A stretch of DNA of 16,583 nucleotides from Leptospira soteropolitanensis (GTDB lineage Bacteria > Spirochaetota > Leptospiria > Leptospirales > Leptospiraceae), in contig NZ_JAMQPN010000014.1 of NCBI RefSeq assembly GCF_026151655.1, forward strand, positions 1 to 16,583. The letters run 5' to 3'. This document shows positions 1-8,634 of this stretch, piece after piece. The position numbers and the translations under genes were made by a program. Below the pieces are notes generated by a model, which was not told where the DNA came from, ran no database searches, and was given only the letters and a program-made list of their open reading frames with translations. Each line of letters opens with the position of its first letter. Positions within the stretch are counted from its first letter, which is position 1.

Positions 1-1
1 A

Positions 2-739
2 ATTTTAGGTTCCTCGATTATTGAAATAATGCATGCTACATCCTTTGAGCTTGCTTATCGGTATCATAAACAATTAAGGATAGATTTATTTATTCTAGAT
101 TTAAGTTTGTTTGGTGCTGACGGTTTCCATTTTTTGGAAAAATTCCCGAATGAACGATCCAATACAATTATAGTTTCTGCATATAATGACCTTGCGATTC
201 GTGCTTTTGAATATGGGGTTTTAGACTATCTCACAAAACCAATCTCAGAGGAAAGGTTACGCTTATCATTACAAAGGTTCTTCATCCGATCAAATAGGAA
301 AGGAAAACTAAATACTAGTCCAATCCGTATTAAAACTCGTTTATCTAAAGTTGATATCCATAAACTCGATGTTCGCTTAACAGATCTAATGGAAGTAAAA
401 AAAGTTTACCAAAACGAAAACCTTTCTCTTAAATCTTTGGCAGAAGAACTTGATTTACACCCTAGACAGCTATCCGAATTTTTGAACGAGAAAAAACATA
501 AAACCTTTACTTCTTTTTTACACAACTACAGAATCAAAGAAGCCAAATACCTCTTAGAAAGATATCCAGAGAAAAAAATCAGCGATATTGGGTTTGAGGT
601 TGGGTATAAATCTCTTTCCAATTTTTATGATGCTTTCAAAAAAGAGCTCAAAATCACTGCATCAGAGTATCGGCAAAAGAATTTTATATCCACTATAAGC
701 TCAAACATCGCTGAACCAAAGAATTATATTAATGTATAA
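2..739 (+). CDS. Response regulator RR1, receiver + AraC-type HTH (5' end outside window)
   Basis: Cytoplasmic two-component response regulator and probable transcription activator. The reading frame is open from base 2, and the residues before the first ATG (29) align with RR2 (ILGSSIIEI against ILESSAIEI). The ATG at 29 is therefore internal, and about 22 N-terminal residues with the acidic pocket lie upstream of the window. The phosphoacceptor Asp is encoded at 98-100 (FILDLSLFG), followed by the Ser of VSAY and the Lys of LTKP. After a linker comes a C-terminal AraC/XylS-type double helix-turn-helix (SLKSLAEELDLHPRQLSEFL, then ISDIGFEVGYKSLSNFYDAF). By eye it is about two thirds identical to RR2 (8635-9402). 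By analogy its kinase gene should lie just upstream of the window. It is followed by a copy of the shared promoter and a decayed lipoprotein gene, the same order as downstream of RR2. The family call is firm; the regulated genes are inferred. Confidence 0.9.
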   Translation: MLGSSIIEIMHATSFELAYRYHKQLRIDLFILDLSLFGADGFHFLEKFPNERSNTIIVSAYNDLAIRAFEYGVLDYLTKPISEERLRLSLQRFFIRSNRKGKLNTSPIRIKTRLSKVDIHKLDVRLTDLMEVKKVYQNENLSLKSLAEELDLHPRQLSEFLNEKKHKTFTSFLHNYRIKEAKYLLERYPEKKISDIGFEVGYKSLSNFYDAFKKELKITASEYRQKNFISTISSNIAEPKNYINV

Positions 740-790
740 TTCGGATATACTACTAAATAAAGATCTATTGATCAAAAAACACAAATTTCA

Positions 791-839
791 CTCTTGATTC
801 CCGTCCTAGGACGACAGAAAAAGCAAAACAGATTAGAAT
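791..839 (+). promoter_or_regulatory. Shared promoter/operator element, copy A
   Basis: The 26-bp element at 791-816 contains a perfect 12-bp palindrome, CGTCCTAGGACG (802-813), and ends in GACA, a -35-like half. A 17-bp spacer (817-833) leads to the -10 box TAGAAT (834-839). The start codon of the decayed lipoprotein gene is at 887, behind the Shine-Dalgarno sequence AGGAG. The same arrangement occurs in copies B, C and D. A second -10-like TATAAT lies at 855-860 but is not conserved in the other copies. The promoter role is inferred from conservation and spacing. Confidence 0.72.
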
Positions 840-886
840 CTAATAGATTCTTAATATAATTTTTCCATTTGGCTTAGGAGACTTAG

Positions 887-1896
887 ATGTATAGAGCAAA
901 AGATTCATTGAACTGTTTGTTTTTCGCAGAAAAGAGTAAATTAATAAAAAATAAATCAATATAGTAACATTTTATTTTACTATATTGATTTCTCTAATAT
1001 TCGTCAGCTGCTCAAGAGAAGAAAAAAAAATCAGTCCAATCACATACAATCGGATTATTAGGTTTACCAGAAGAAAATGGGACATCCATAAATTTAGAAA
1101 ATAGTAATCCAGGTGACGTACTACCCCCTATGCCGCCAGTGATCGGTGCACCTGCTCCTCCAGGACAACCTCTGAACGCTCCAATTTTAAATCATCCACA
1201 AACCCATGTAAGCAATTCTCCTGTATCAGAAGATCCGAGTGGATTTCATGGCCATATTTTAATTGATCATATTAGTTTTCAATTACCAGTCGATAATCAA
1301 ACAACCATTACTGCTTATATTGGTAAACGCGATATGAAACTGGAACAAGATGGAGCTGTGGTGAATGCCACAAATTTCAAAACACTAACTCCTGCGAATC
1401 CCAATGGAGGTGCATTTTGGTTTAATTTTAAGTTTCCTTCCGACAAAAAACAGAAACTAATTCTTGTTGCGCGAAATGAATTCGGTGTATCCTCGAAAGA
1501 AATTGACTTTTCCCACAACAGAAACTGCATCCGCGCTCCCCTTGTACCAATTACCATTAGAGACTGCAATCAACATTGTTTTGAAATCACAAACTTAGTC
1601 GACTAAATGGGATTTAAATCAAAATTCAAACATGGCGAACTCACTTACATTGGAGTTGATTTTACTGGACCATCTCCGAAAGCAGCAGGACATCTTCTTT
1701 TTTCAAATAACTTTTGTTATATATTGGATGACTCTGCGCATCCCCACTACAGCAAGGGGTTACGTCTATTGCAACAGGTCTAAATCAGGAAGGTAAAGAT
1801 AGTGTTTGTGTCCTATTGCAAAGTAATATTAGTATGTAGGATGAAAATGGAACCTTTAGCACTAAATTCTTTCATAGTTTAATTAGATTGGAATAA
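887..1896 (+). pseudogene. Decayed lipoprotein gene, paralogue of the one at 9611
   Basis: Degenerate copy of the lipoprotein at 9611-10627. Promoter, Shine-Dalgarno and start are still recognisable (AGGAGACTTAG then ATG, opening MYRAKDS against MFKAKDL), but the start frame hits TAG at 962-964. The signal-peptide segment ending SLIFVSC is in another frame. The frame shifts back at a run of nine A (1022-1030). A 158-codon stretch with ATG at 1130 then stays open to TAA at 1604-1606 and is roughly three quarters identical to the intact paralogue. Homology continues past that stop (FKSKFKHG against FKTKYKHG), shifts frame again near 1750, meets an in-frame TAG near 1837 and ends at the same final codons (RLE, stop) at 1896. 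With several stops and at least three frame changes, a functional full-length product is very unlikely. A short cytoplasmic fragment from 1130 cannot be excluded, but it has no signal peptide. Confidence 0.88.
953..991. repeat. Perfect 14-bp inverted repeat, 11-nt loop
   Basis: Arms 953-966 (AAATCAATATAGTA) and 978-991 (TACTATATTGATTT) are exact reverse complements around an 11-nt AT-rich loop. It lies where the decayed lipoprotein gene should encode its signal peptide and includes the TAG that ends the start frame. The intact paralogue has nothing comparable. It may be a transcription-stopping hairpin, a binding site or chance in AT-rich DNA; there is no T-run after it. Confidence 0.6.
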
Positions 1897-2057
1897 AAAT
1901 CTAAATTACATTGAATTGGAAATGAATACAATACTTACATTTTTTAGTTAAATACACCTCTTGTAATGTTAAAAGGGAGGATTAGACAATAAAATCAAAT
2001 TTGCAAAATATAATATTTAGGAAGTATTCTAAAGAAGTAATTTTTAGAGATTGAGTT

Positions 2058-3326
2058 TTAATTATGGAATTTTGTTGACTCCCAAACTTTAATTGCCCAC
2101 TCTTTATCAATTTCATTATCAAAACTGATTGTAATATGACATAGATTATTAGTCGTCGCCATATTACCTGTTAGAAAACAAAACTCCTTACCATCTTCAT
2201 TGATAATTTCTATTGTCGCCCAACCAAAAAGTTGATTATTAGAATATCTAAATATATCTAAATTTTTTGGTGTTTCCAGCAATAGATTTTCAGCTGAAAT
2301 GGGTATTCCATTATTTCCCTCGACTTTAAAAGACGAGCCTCTAATTATTTTATCTTGAAACCAATAAACATATGTTTTACCATCATTCTCATAGTCTTCA
2401 TAAAAATAGCCAGGAATATCAGAGGTCCAAAATCCAGTCATTGACCTTTGCATACTTCTCTTTTTGAATCCAATACCCGTAGGTTGAGGTGCCAGACTAG
2501 GCACTTTTTCATTTAAATAAGAATCTATTAATTCTTTTTCATTTAGAGGAACAAGTTCTCTAAGTTCTGAATTCCCCGCTCTTTCAAAACAAAATTGAAC
2601 AAATTTGTATAACAAATATTCGTGTTCCGTATGAAAACTATGCCAAGGCAATTCAACCCATGAGACAGCAAGCCCCGTATTTAAATAAAAAACGGTTTCC
2701 AATTTTTGATCCCACCAAGGAAAAAATTGTTCCCCTTTACGTTCTAATTTATTTACATCGCTTTCATTTACCTCAATAAACCAACTTTTATCCCAATATC
2801 CAAGCGAATTTAAAGCAAAATAATCTCCCAATACAGAATAACCTAACGGCATAGATATCATTCTATTTCCATCGGACACATTTTCGATTAATACTTTTGC
2901 AACCTCCTTAAGCCAATGGAGCATTTCCAACTTGAGAGTTTCAAAGTTTCTAGTTTCATAATAACTAGTTTCATCTCCAAAACCTTCTTCCCCTACCCAA
3001 TTCCATTTTAAACTCAAAGAATTACCTATTAAATCCAATGACTCAACCACAAATGCATGATATCCTGGACCCTGAATATTTGTATTGGCACTACAAGTTA
3101 ATACATTATTTGCGATAGTAAATTCAATTGGTTCTCCAATAGGGTAAAGTTGTAAATACATTCGGTCATCTTTGTACTTAGAAGTAACCAATTTTCTCCA
3201 TGATTGCTCAGGAATTAATTCTTTAAATTCTCCTGCAACTTGACTAAACAATTTATCTTTTGAAATTTTTCTCTTAAAAATTCCAACTGTTGGTAATTCC
3301 GATGTTATATAAATACCAATCCCCAT
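2058..3326 (-). CDS. Hypothetical protein, 422 aa, cytoplasmic
   Basis: I do not recognise this family. The protein opens MGIGIYITSELPTVG, has no signal peptide, no membrane segment and few cysteines, so it is probably cytoplasmic. It is acidic and rich in aromatics (for example WNWVGEEGFGDETSYYETRNFE in the first third, FFPWWDQKLE and VELPWHSFHTEHEYLLYKF near the middle). The C-terminal third (TGFWTSDIPGYFYEDYENDG onward) looks like a separate beta-rich domain. The start is supported by AAGGAA at 3337-3342, 10 nt before the ATG. It follows propeller 1 on the same strand after 136 bp, but lacks the shared promoter element, so it need not belong to that regulon. Size and composition would suit an immunity-type or SMI1-like globular protein, but I see no diagnostic motif and make no functional call. 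Confidence 0.75.
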   Translation of the reverse strand: MGIGIYITSELPTVGIFKRKISKDKLFSQVAGEFKELIPEQSWRKLVTSKYKDDRMYLQLYPIGEPIEFTIANNVLTCSANTNIQGPGYHAFVVESLDLIGNSLSLKWNWVGEEGFGDETSYYETRNFETLKLEMLHWLKEVAKVLIENVSDGNRMISMPLGYSVLGDYFALNSLGYWDKSWFIEVNESDVNKLERKGEQFFPWWDQKLETVFYLNTGLAVSWVELPWHSFHTEHEYLLYKFVQFCFERAGNSELRELVPLNEKELIDSYLNEKVPSLAPQPTGIGFKKRSMQRSMTGFWTSDIPGYFYEDYENDGKTYVYWFQDKIIRGSSFKVEGNNGIPISAENLLLETPKNLDIFRYSNNQLFGWATIEIINEDGKEFCFLTGNMATTNNLCHITISFDNEIDKEWAIKVWESTKFHN

Positions 3327-3462
3327 TAATAATCAATTCCTTTTATAAACATTAAAAAACTCGAAACATATTTTCCAAATAATTAGAAAACCAACATCAC
3401 TTATTAAAATCTCACATTTAGTGTTTTTATTAAAAATAACATTAAAAGATCATTTTTAAAAT

Positions 3463-4902
3463 CTAAGGATTTGAACCAGCTGTAACTATCGAAATTGGTA
3501 AAGTACTCGTTCCTACATTTCCATTGTGTGTTAAACTTCCATCATTAAGATTGATCGAAAACATATCGACATTACTTGTAACAAAATTCGTTACATATAA
3601 ATATTTTCCAGAAGAATCAATTGAAATACCTGTTGGCCCATTGCCTTGATTGACCGGATAAGCTATTCCCTGAGACAAATATCCTTTACTTGGATCAACT
3701 TTGTATATGGAGATCGATTCTGAACCTTGATATGTCATGTAGATGTATCTGCCCGTAGGATCTGCGGAAATAGACCTTGCATTTACACCGATCGCTATCG
3801 TTGCTGAACCTAATGTTTCTAACATTCCATTGTCAGGATTAATACGGTAAGATGAGATATTATTATCCACATCATTCACAATGTAAAGATTTTTCCCATT
3901 GGCCAATATCTCTAGATTTCGTGGATTGGTGCCAGTTCCAATCGTTTGGATTATATTAGGATTTGGTATTCCGGTAGTTGAATCAACCTTAAAGACATCC
4001 ACCAACTTTTCGTTATATCTTGGAACATATAAATAATTTCCAAAAGGATCAACGGCAATGCTAGAAGCGCCAGGGCTTGCAGGCATTGTATTAACTATTG
4101 CTAAAGTACCTGTTGCTTGGTTGACAACAAAGGTGCTGACATTATCTGAATTTCGAATATATACTAGATCTTTATGAGGATGATACGTCATTGCTAATGG
4201 AGAATTTCCACCACTCGGAATATTGCCCAAACTTGTTAAACTACCGTTAGTTTGATTGATAGTGAATTGAGTGATATCATTAGAGCTTCTATTGGCTACA
4301 GTTAAATATTTTTGGCTGGGACTAATGCCCATAGATTCCGGTCCTCCGCCAGCAGCAACAAACCCAGAAGCATTTAACAATCCTGAACTTGCATTAACTG
4401 AATAGGAATTCACAAGTCCCGACGTTGTATTGACCACATAAGCAAATTTAGGGATAAACAACGATTTGATGATTATGGGAACAGTAGTTTGTTTGGTTCT
4501 GCTATTCGCAGTAATAGAATATTTAGTTGAATTCATTCCATATATAGGCGTTCCGGAAATCACACAATTCGATTCATCGAGATTCAGTCCTATCGGCAAA
4601 CTTGGCGTAGATTCGCAATGTACAATTGGTTCAGAAGAAAATGGCACAATGGGAATAAGTGTCTCATTTTGACGTACGATAATATAGTCAGAACTATAAT
4701 TTAATCGAAGATTGCTAAGACCGCCAAACAGAGGACACAAATACTGTCCATCATCAAATCCGATTTCTAGTAATGCAGACATTGCAAAACTTGGCGTTTC
4801 TGGATCACAAGTTCCATTTAATTTTGCCGGCACACATTGGAGATTTAAAAATAAGATTAAAAAACTAAATAATAAATAGACAAGAATGAATTGATTCTTC
4901 AC
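3463..4902 (-). CDS. Exported lactonase-like beta-propeller protein 1 (probable lipoprotein)
   Basis: Exported protein of 479 residues with the chosen start. Residues 1-23 form a hydrophobic signal peptide ending in a Cys (FLNLQC); the lipobox is poor, so lipidation is possible but unproven. A Cys-containing N-terminal region follows, then an Ig-like putative-Ig (He_PIG) segment (SLPIGLNLDESNCVISGTP), then repeated blades of the type ISPSQKYLTVANRSSNDITQ / VDPFGNYLYVPRYNEKLVDV. These are typical of the 7-bladed lactonase/YVTN propeller superfamily. Enzyme activity cannot be inferred; such propellers often bind ligands or partners. The frame is open to an ATG at 5052, but that would translate the shared promoter element. 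I choose GTG at 4902, which lies about 17 nt after the predicted transcription start, behind GAGG, and aligns its signal peptide (VKNQ) with that of propeller 2 (VKKQ). Tandem paralogue of the gene at 5151-6602. Confidence 0.85.
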   Translation of the reverse strand: MKNQFILVYLLFSFLILFLNLQCVPAKLNGTCDPETPSFAMSALLEIGFDDGQYLCPLFGGLSNLRLNYSSDYIIVRQNETLIPIVPFSSEPIVHCESTPSLPIGLNLDESNCVISGTPIYGMNSTKYSITANSRTKQTTVPIIIKSLFIPKFAYVVNTTSGLVNSYSVNASSGLLNASGFVAAGGGPESMGISPSQKYLTVANRSSNDITQFTINQTNGSLTSLGNIPSGGNSPLAMTYHPHKDLVYIRNSDNVSTFVVNQATGTLAIVNTMPASPGASSIAVDPFGNYLYVPRYNEKLVDVFKVDSTTGIPNPNIIQTIGTGTNPRNLEILANGKNLYIVNDVDNNISSYRINPDNGMLETLGSATIAIGVNARSISADPTGRYIYMTYQGSESISIYKVDPSKGYLSQGIAYPVNQGNGPTGISIDSSGKYLYVTNFVTSNVDMFSINLNDGSLTHNGNVGTSTLPISIVTAGSNP

Positions 4903-4925
4903 TACAGAGACTACCTCAGAGAAAC

Positions 4926-4974
4926 ATTTTAATACAATGATAAGGTTTTGTCGTCCGGGGACGGGAATCAGGAG
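4926..4974 (-). promoter_or_regulatory. Shared promoter/operator element, copy C (drives propeller 1)
   Basis: On the minus strand the 26-bp element (4974-4949) has the core CGTCCCCGGACG and ends in GACA. A 17-bp spacer leads to the -10 box TAAAAT (4931-4926). Transcription would begin near 4919, giving a leader of about 17 nt before GTG at 4902. The element lies inside the longest open frame of propeller 1, which argues against the upstream ATG. Confidence 0.75.
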
Positions 4975-5150
4975 TCGGAAGGTCCCGATTGAACGTAGTC
5001 TATACCAGAGATCCGTTATAAACCCAAAGTAAGGCATTTCCGCATAGCACAATCAGCCACATACAATACGAAAAATTAAAAGATATCTCGAAATAGATTC
5101 TTATGTACTACAACTGACGGAAGTTTGTCGAACCGATATGTAAGTTTACA

Positions 5151-6602
5151 TTATGGATTGGTCCCTGCGGTTAAAATCACAGCTGGACTTGTACTGGTTC
5201 CTACGTTTCCGTTAGGAGTTAAAATTCCATTCGATTGATTGATTAAAAATATCCCAGCCGTACCAGCTGCGATATTTGTATTATACAAAAAATTCCCAGA
5301 AGGATCCACTGTGATTCCCAAAGGTTCAGTTCCTGTAGCGATCGTGTTTGGAGACAGAGGAACTAACTCACCGGTCAAGGGGCTCGTTGCATACATAGAA
5401 ATAGTATTCGTATCTCTGTTTGTCATATATAAAAACCGTCCGATGGGATCTGTAGTGATGGTCCCAGAAACAACTCCTGTGGATGAAGTTTGAGGAAAAA
5501 CAGAGCTCATATAACCAGTATTAGTATCAATTTGAAAGGTAGAGATATGACTACTAGTGTCATAAGACACGTATAATGTTTTTCCATTTGCATGAAATGC
5601 CATTTTTTTGGGACGGATATCAGTAGGGATAGTCTGGATCGGGTTTGGACTAAGAAGTCCTGTAACCAAATCAATTCGATAAGCCCCTATCAAATTCCCA
5701 TTATAAAAAGTTTCGTATAGAAAATTTCCGAAATGATCTACTAGAATATTTGAACTAGCATATGGTGTAGGAACTGTATTGATCAAACCTAAATTTCCGG
5801 TAGTAGGATTTACGGAAAAAATTGAAATGTTATCTGAATTTCGTATATAAATTAAGTCTTTCGTAGGATGGTAATTTACCGAAATAGGAGTATTACCTCC
5901 ACTTGAAACATCCCCAATCAAATTCAAATTCCCATTCGTTTGGTTGATTGAAAAATGACTGATGTTGTTTGTATTTCGATTAGCGATTGTTAGATATTTT
6001 TGATTGGGACTGATCGCCATTGATTCAGGTCCCCCTCCTGCAGCAACAAAACCTGTTGTATTAAGGACTCCAGTAGTTGTATCAATCGTATATGAAAAGA
6101 TCAGATTTGACCCAAGATTCGCAACAAAAACAAATTTTGGTACAAACAACGATTTAATCACCAAAGAAGTTGAGATTTGTTTATTTTGATTTTTTGCTGT
6201 GATCAAATATTTAGTTGCATTCAATCCCACAGTAGAAGTACCCGAAATCTCACAATTTATATCATTCAAAATGATTCCAGGAGGTAAAGGAGGAGTTGAT
6301 TCACAATGATCAATTGGTTCAGATACAAACGGTTTTAAGTTTCCGATAGGTTCACCTTGTTTAATCACAAGGAAATCTGTTCCATAATCCAATCGAAGAG
6401 GATTTAAACCTGAAAATAAAGGGCATAAAAAAGACCCATCCGTCGAGCCAAACTCTAATAATGCGGAAAACAGAAAGTTCTCACTTTCTGGATCACAAGC
6501 TCCGTTAAATTTGGTCGGTGCACATCGTAAAGTAGAAAGTATAAAAAAGAAACTAAATAATATATTTACAATATTGGATTGTTTCTTAACAAAGATAAAC
6601 AT
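5151..6602 (-). CDS. Exported lactonase-like beta-propeller protein 2 (probable lipoprotein)
   Basis: Exported protein of 483 residues, about 60% identical by eye to propeller 1 over its length. The signal peptide spans about residues 1-26 and ends in Cys27 (STLRC, a poor lipobox). Cys36, Cys60, Cys100 and Cys117 are conserved in the paralogue and could form disulphides outside the cytoplasm. A putative-Ig segment at about 103-157 (PPLPPGIILNDINCEISGT) precedes a propeller made of repeated blades (ISPNQKYLTIANRNTNNISH, VDPSGNFLYNTNIAAGTAGI). A ligand- or partner-binding role at the cell surface is plausible; no catalytic residues can be assigned. The ATG has no Shine-Dalgarno sequence and sits only 7 nt after the predicted -10 box, so the transcript may be leaderless. 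The divergent kinase gene starts on the other side of the promoter. Confidence 0.88.
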   Translation of the reverse strand: MFIFVKKQSNIVNILFSFFFILSTLRCAPTKFNGACDPESENFLFSALLEFGSTDGSFLCPLFSGLNPLRLDYGTDFLVIKQGEPIGNLKPFVSEPIDHCESTPPLPPGIILNDINCEISGTSTVGLNATKYLITAKNQNKQISTSLVIKSLFVPKFVFVANLGSNLIFSYTIDTTTGVLNTTGFVAAGGGPESMAISPNQKYLTIANRNTNNISHFSINQTNGNLNLIGDVSSGGNTPISVNYHPTKDLIYIRNSDNISIFSVNPTTGNLGLINTVPTPYASSNILVDHFGNFLYETFYNGNLIGAYRIDLVTGLLSPNPIQTIPTDIRPKKMAFHANGKTLYVSYDTSSHISTFQIDTNTGYMSSVFPQTSSTGVVSGTITTDPIGRFLYMTNRDTNTISMYATSPLTGELVPLSPNTIATGTEPLGITVDPSGNFLYNTNIAAGTAGIFLINQSNGILTPNGNVGTSTSPAVILTAGTNP

Positions 6603-6609
6603 AATTAAC

Positions 6610-6658
6610 AGTTTAGATCAAAAGATGAAGCCTGTCTTCCGGGGACGGGAATCAGGAG
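6610..6658 (-). promoter_or_regulatory. Shared promoter/operator element, copy D (drives propeller 2)
   Basis: On the minus strand the 26-bp element (6658-6633) ends in AAGACA. A 17-bp spacer leads to the -10 box TAAACT (6615-6610), then 7 nt to the ATG of propeller 2. It contains the inverted pair TTCC-N7-GGAA. It also lies in the gap before the divergent kinase operon, so a regulator bound here could influence both directions. Confidence 0.72.
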
Positions 6659-6734
6659 TGTTTTCGATTTGTTAAATTTCTTAATTCAATCACGATTGAA
6701 ATTTTTCTATCTCAAACCAAGGATTTCCCGTAGA

Positions 6735-8633
6735 GTGATTGACCACACAATAAAACTTTTTGTGATTTTTCTTCTTATTTCATGCCAAAGTAACGCAACT
6801 GACAACAGTTTACCTAAAGCGAAAGCGGGAAAGATGCTCATAACTGAAGGCATTTTTCAAAACCATACTTTCATTAAATTAGATGGTGAATGGGATTTTT
6901 ATTATCAAAAACTTCTGAATGCAGAAGAAATAAAAAAAAACGAATTAACATTAGAAAAGGATACTTTAATTCTCCCCGGATTTTGGAATGAAATCAAACG
7001 GGAAGGCAAAGTTTATTCACCACAATCCTACAGTACATTCCATCTCCACCTAACCTTACCAAAATCATTTATCCATGGTCAATTTTCGTTTTATATCCCG
7101 CATGCATTCACCACCTATCGAATGTATTTAAATGATGTTCTAATTTCTGAAAATGGGACAGTCGGATCCTCTGAAATAGAAACTAGGGAGTATTGGTTAC
7201 CCAAAATTGTTTTTTTTACACCTACTACTGAGGAAATAGAAATTATTCTTCAGGTTGCAAATTATAAATCATTAAACGCTGGTTTTAGACAAAGTATAGA
7301 ATTTGGGACTCAAGAATCAATGATAAGGAAAAAACAAGTTCGTTTGGCCTTGGATATTTTTTTAATTGCAAGTTTATTTGTAATCTCTCTCTACCATTTT
7401 ATGCTTTACCTATTAAAAAAAAATGACCAAAGCCTACTGTATTTTTCATTATATTCATTTGTAAGTATGGTTTATAAATTCACGAGTGGAGAATTTTTTT
7501 TACTCATATTATTCCCCGATTTTGAATGGAGATGGTTGATTAAGATTTTTTTTCTTTCAGTTTATTTAACTTTTCCATTTTTCTTAAGTTTTATTGGCAA
7601 AGTTTTCCCAAACGAAATCGGGAATAAACCGAACTATATATTTCAGTTTATATTTTTCTCATTCTCTTTATTTGTTTTATTTTCCGAATCAACGTGGATT
7701 GAAGAAACTTTATTTCCAGCCGAAATCATGATGTTATTTTGTTGTATTTACGTAATCTGGATTTTATCAAAGGCCGTTATCAACAAAAGAGAAAATGCAG
7801 CCGGTTTTTTATTGGGGTTCCTTTTTTTATTTATCACTGCCTTAAATGATATCCTATTTGAAAAAAACATCATTAAAACCGAGGTTTATGGTCCGCTTGG
7901 AACATTTGTTTTATTTTTCTCTCAATCATTTTTCTTATCAAAAAAATATTCGAAGCTATATACGACAGTTGAAAAACAAAAACTTGAATTGGAACAAACT
8001 GTTTCATTAAAAGAAAATATATATCGAGCCAATATCCTTTCAAAACGAATGGAATTGGAGTTGTATAAAAAAACGATCCAACCTCATTTTCTAATGAATT
8101 CACTGTCGGCAATTCGCTATTGGGTATCCGAAAGTGCAGAAAAATCTGCCGAAATATTAGATTCTCTTGTGGGAGAGCTCCGTATTATCTTAAAAGTTGC
8201 TTCCAAACAATTGATTCCCATTGGTGAAGAAATCAAATTATGCAAGTACCATATTGGTGTCATGAAATTACGTACAGAAAAAGAATATCGGTTTAGAACT
8301 TTCGGAATCGATCCAAAAGAAGAATTTCCTCCTCTTATTTTCCACACACTCATTGAAAATGCATTTACTCATGAAGATTCAATCAAGGCGAAATTGAGCT
8401 TTATTATCCTTAAAAAAAACATCAAAAAAGAAGAGAAATTTTTTTCCGTCTATTGTTTTATTGTGTATAACCACTGTAAGTCCAATGAACCAGAAGCTTC
8501 AAAGAGTGGATCTGGAACTGGTTTAGAATATGTTCGGCTCCGATTGGAGGAATCCTATTCGGGCAAGTGGTCGTTACAACATGGAAAGTCTAAAAAAGGA
8601 TATCGAGTTCTCATCCAAATTCAGATTCACTAA
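6735..8633 (+). CDS. Membrane sensor histidine kinase, 7TM-DISM type with LytS/YesM-like kinase core
   Basis: Sensor kinase, 632 residues from the chosen start. Order: signal peptide with lipobox (LLISC, Cys17); extracytoplasmic beta-sandwich sensor at about 20-195 (LDGEWDFYYQKLL, LPGFWN, YRMYLNDVLISENG), as in 7TM-DISM receptors; a multi-helix membrane block at about 200-402; a short coiled coil (VEKQKLELEQTVSLKENIY); then the kinase core. The phosphorylated His is His451 in TIQPHFLMNSLSAIRYW, the LytS/YesM-family signature. The ATP-binding N-box is HTLIENAFTHE and the G-box GSGTGLEYVRLRLEE. It should autophosphorylate and pass phosphate to RR2, whose ATG begins 1 nt after this stop. The start is uncertain: TTG at 6669 (AGGAG 10 nt upstream) or 6696 would add a long N-region. 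GTG at 6735, with AAGGA 11 nt upstream, gives a normal-length lipoprotein signal. The ligand is unknown. Confidence 0.9.
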   Translation: MIDHTIKLFVIFLLISCQSNATDNSLPKAKAGKMLITEGIFQNHTFIKLDGEWDFYYQKLLNAEEIKKNELTLEKDTLILPGFWNEIKREGKVYSPQSYSTFHLHLTLPKSFIHGQFSFYIPHAFTTYRMYLNDVLISENGTVGSSEIETREYWLPKIVFFTPTTEEIEIILQVANYKSLNAGFRQSIEFGTQESMIRKKQVRLALDIFLIASLFVISLYHFMLYLLKKNDQSLLYFSLYSFVSMVYKFTSGEFFLLILFPDFEWRWLIKIFFLSVYLTFPFFLSFIGKVFPNEIGNKPNYIFQFIFFSFSLFVLFSESTWIEETLFPAEIMMLFCCIYVIWILSKAVINKRENAAGFLLGFLFLFITALNDILFEKNIIKTEVYGPLGTFVLFFSQSFFLSKKYSKLYTTVEKQKLELEQTVSLKENIYRANILSKRMELELYKKTIQPHFLMNSLSAIRYWVSESAEKSAEILDSLVGELRIILKVASKQLIPIGEEIKLCKYHIGVMKLRTEKEYRFRTFGIDPKEEFPPLIFHTLIENAFTHEDSIKAKLSFIILKKNIKKEEKFFSVYCFIVYNHCKSNEPEASKSGSGTGLEYVRLRLEESYSGKWSLQHGKSKKGYRVLIQIQIH

Positions 8634-8634
8634 A

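Noticed and set aside
835..851. Small hairpin AGAATC-TAATA-GATTCT after element A, with a similar GAATC/GATTC pair at 9553-9567, considered as a conserved leader RNA structure.
   Set aside because: It overlaps the predicted -10 box and transcription start, so most of it would not be in the RNA; conservation is better explained by the promoter.
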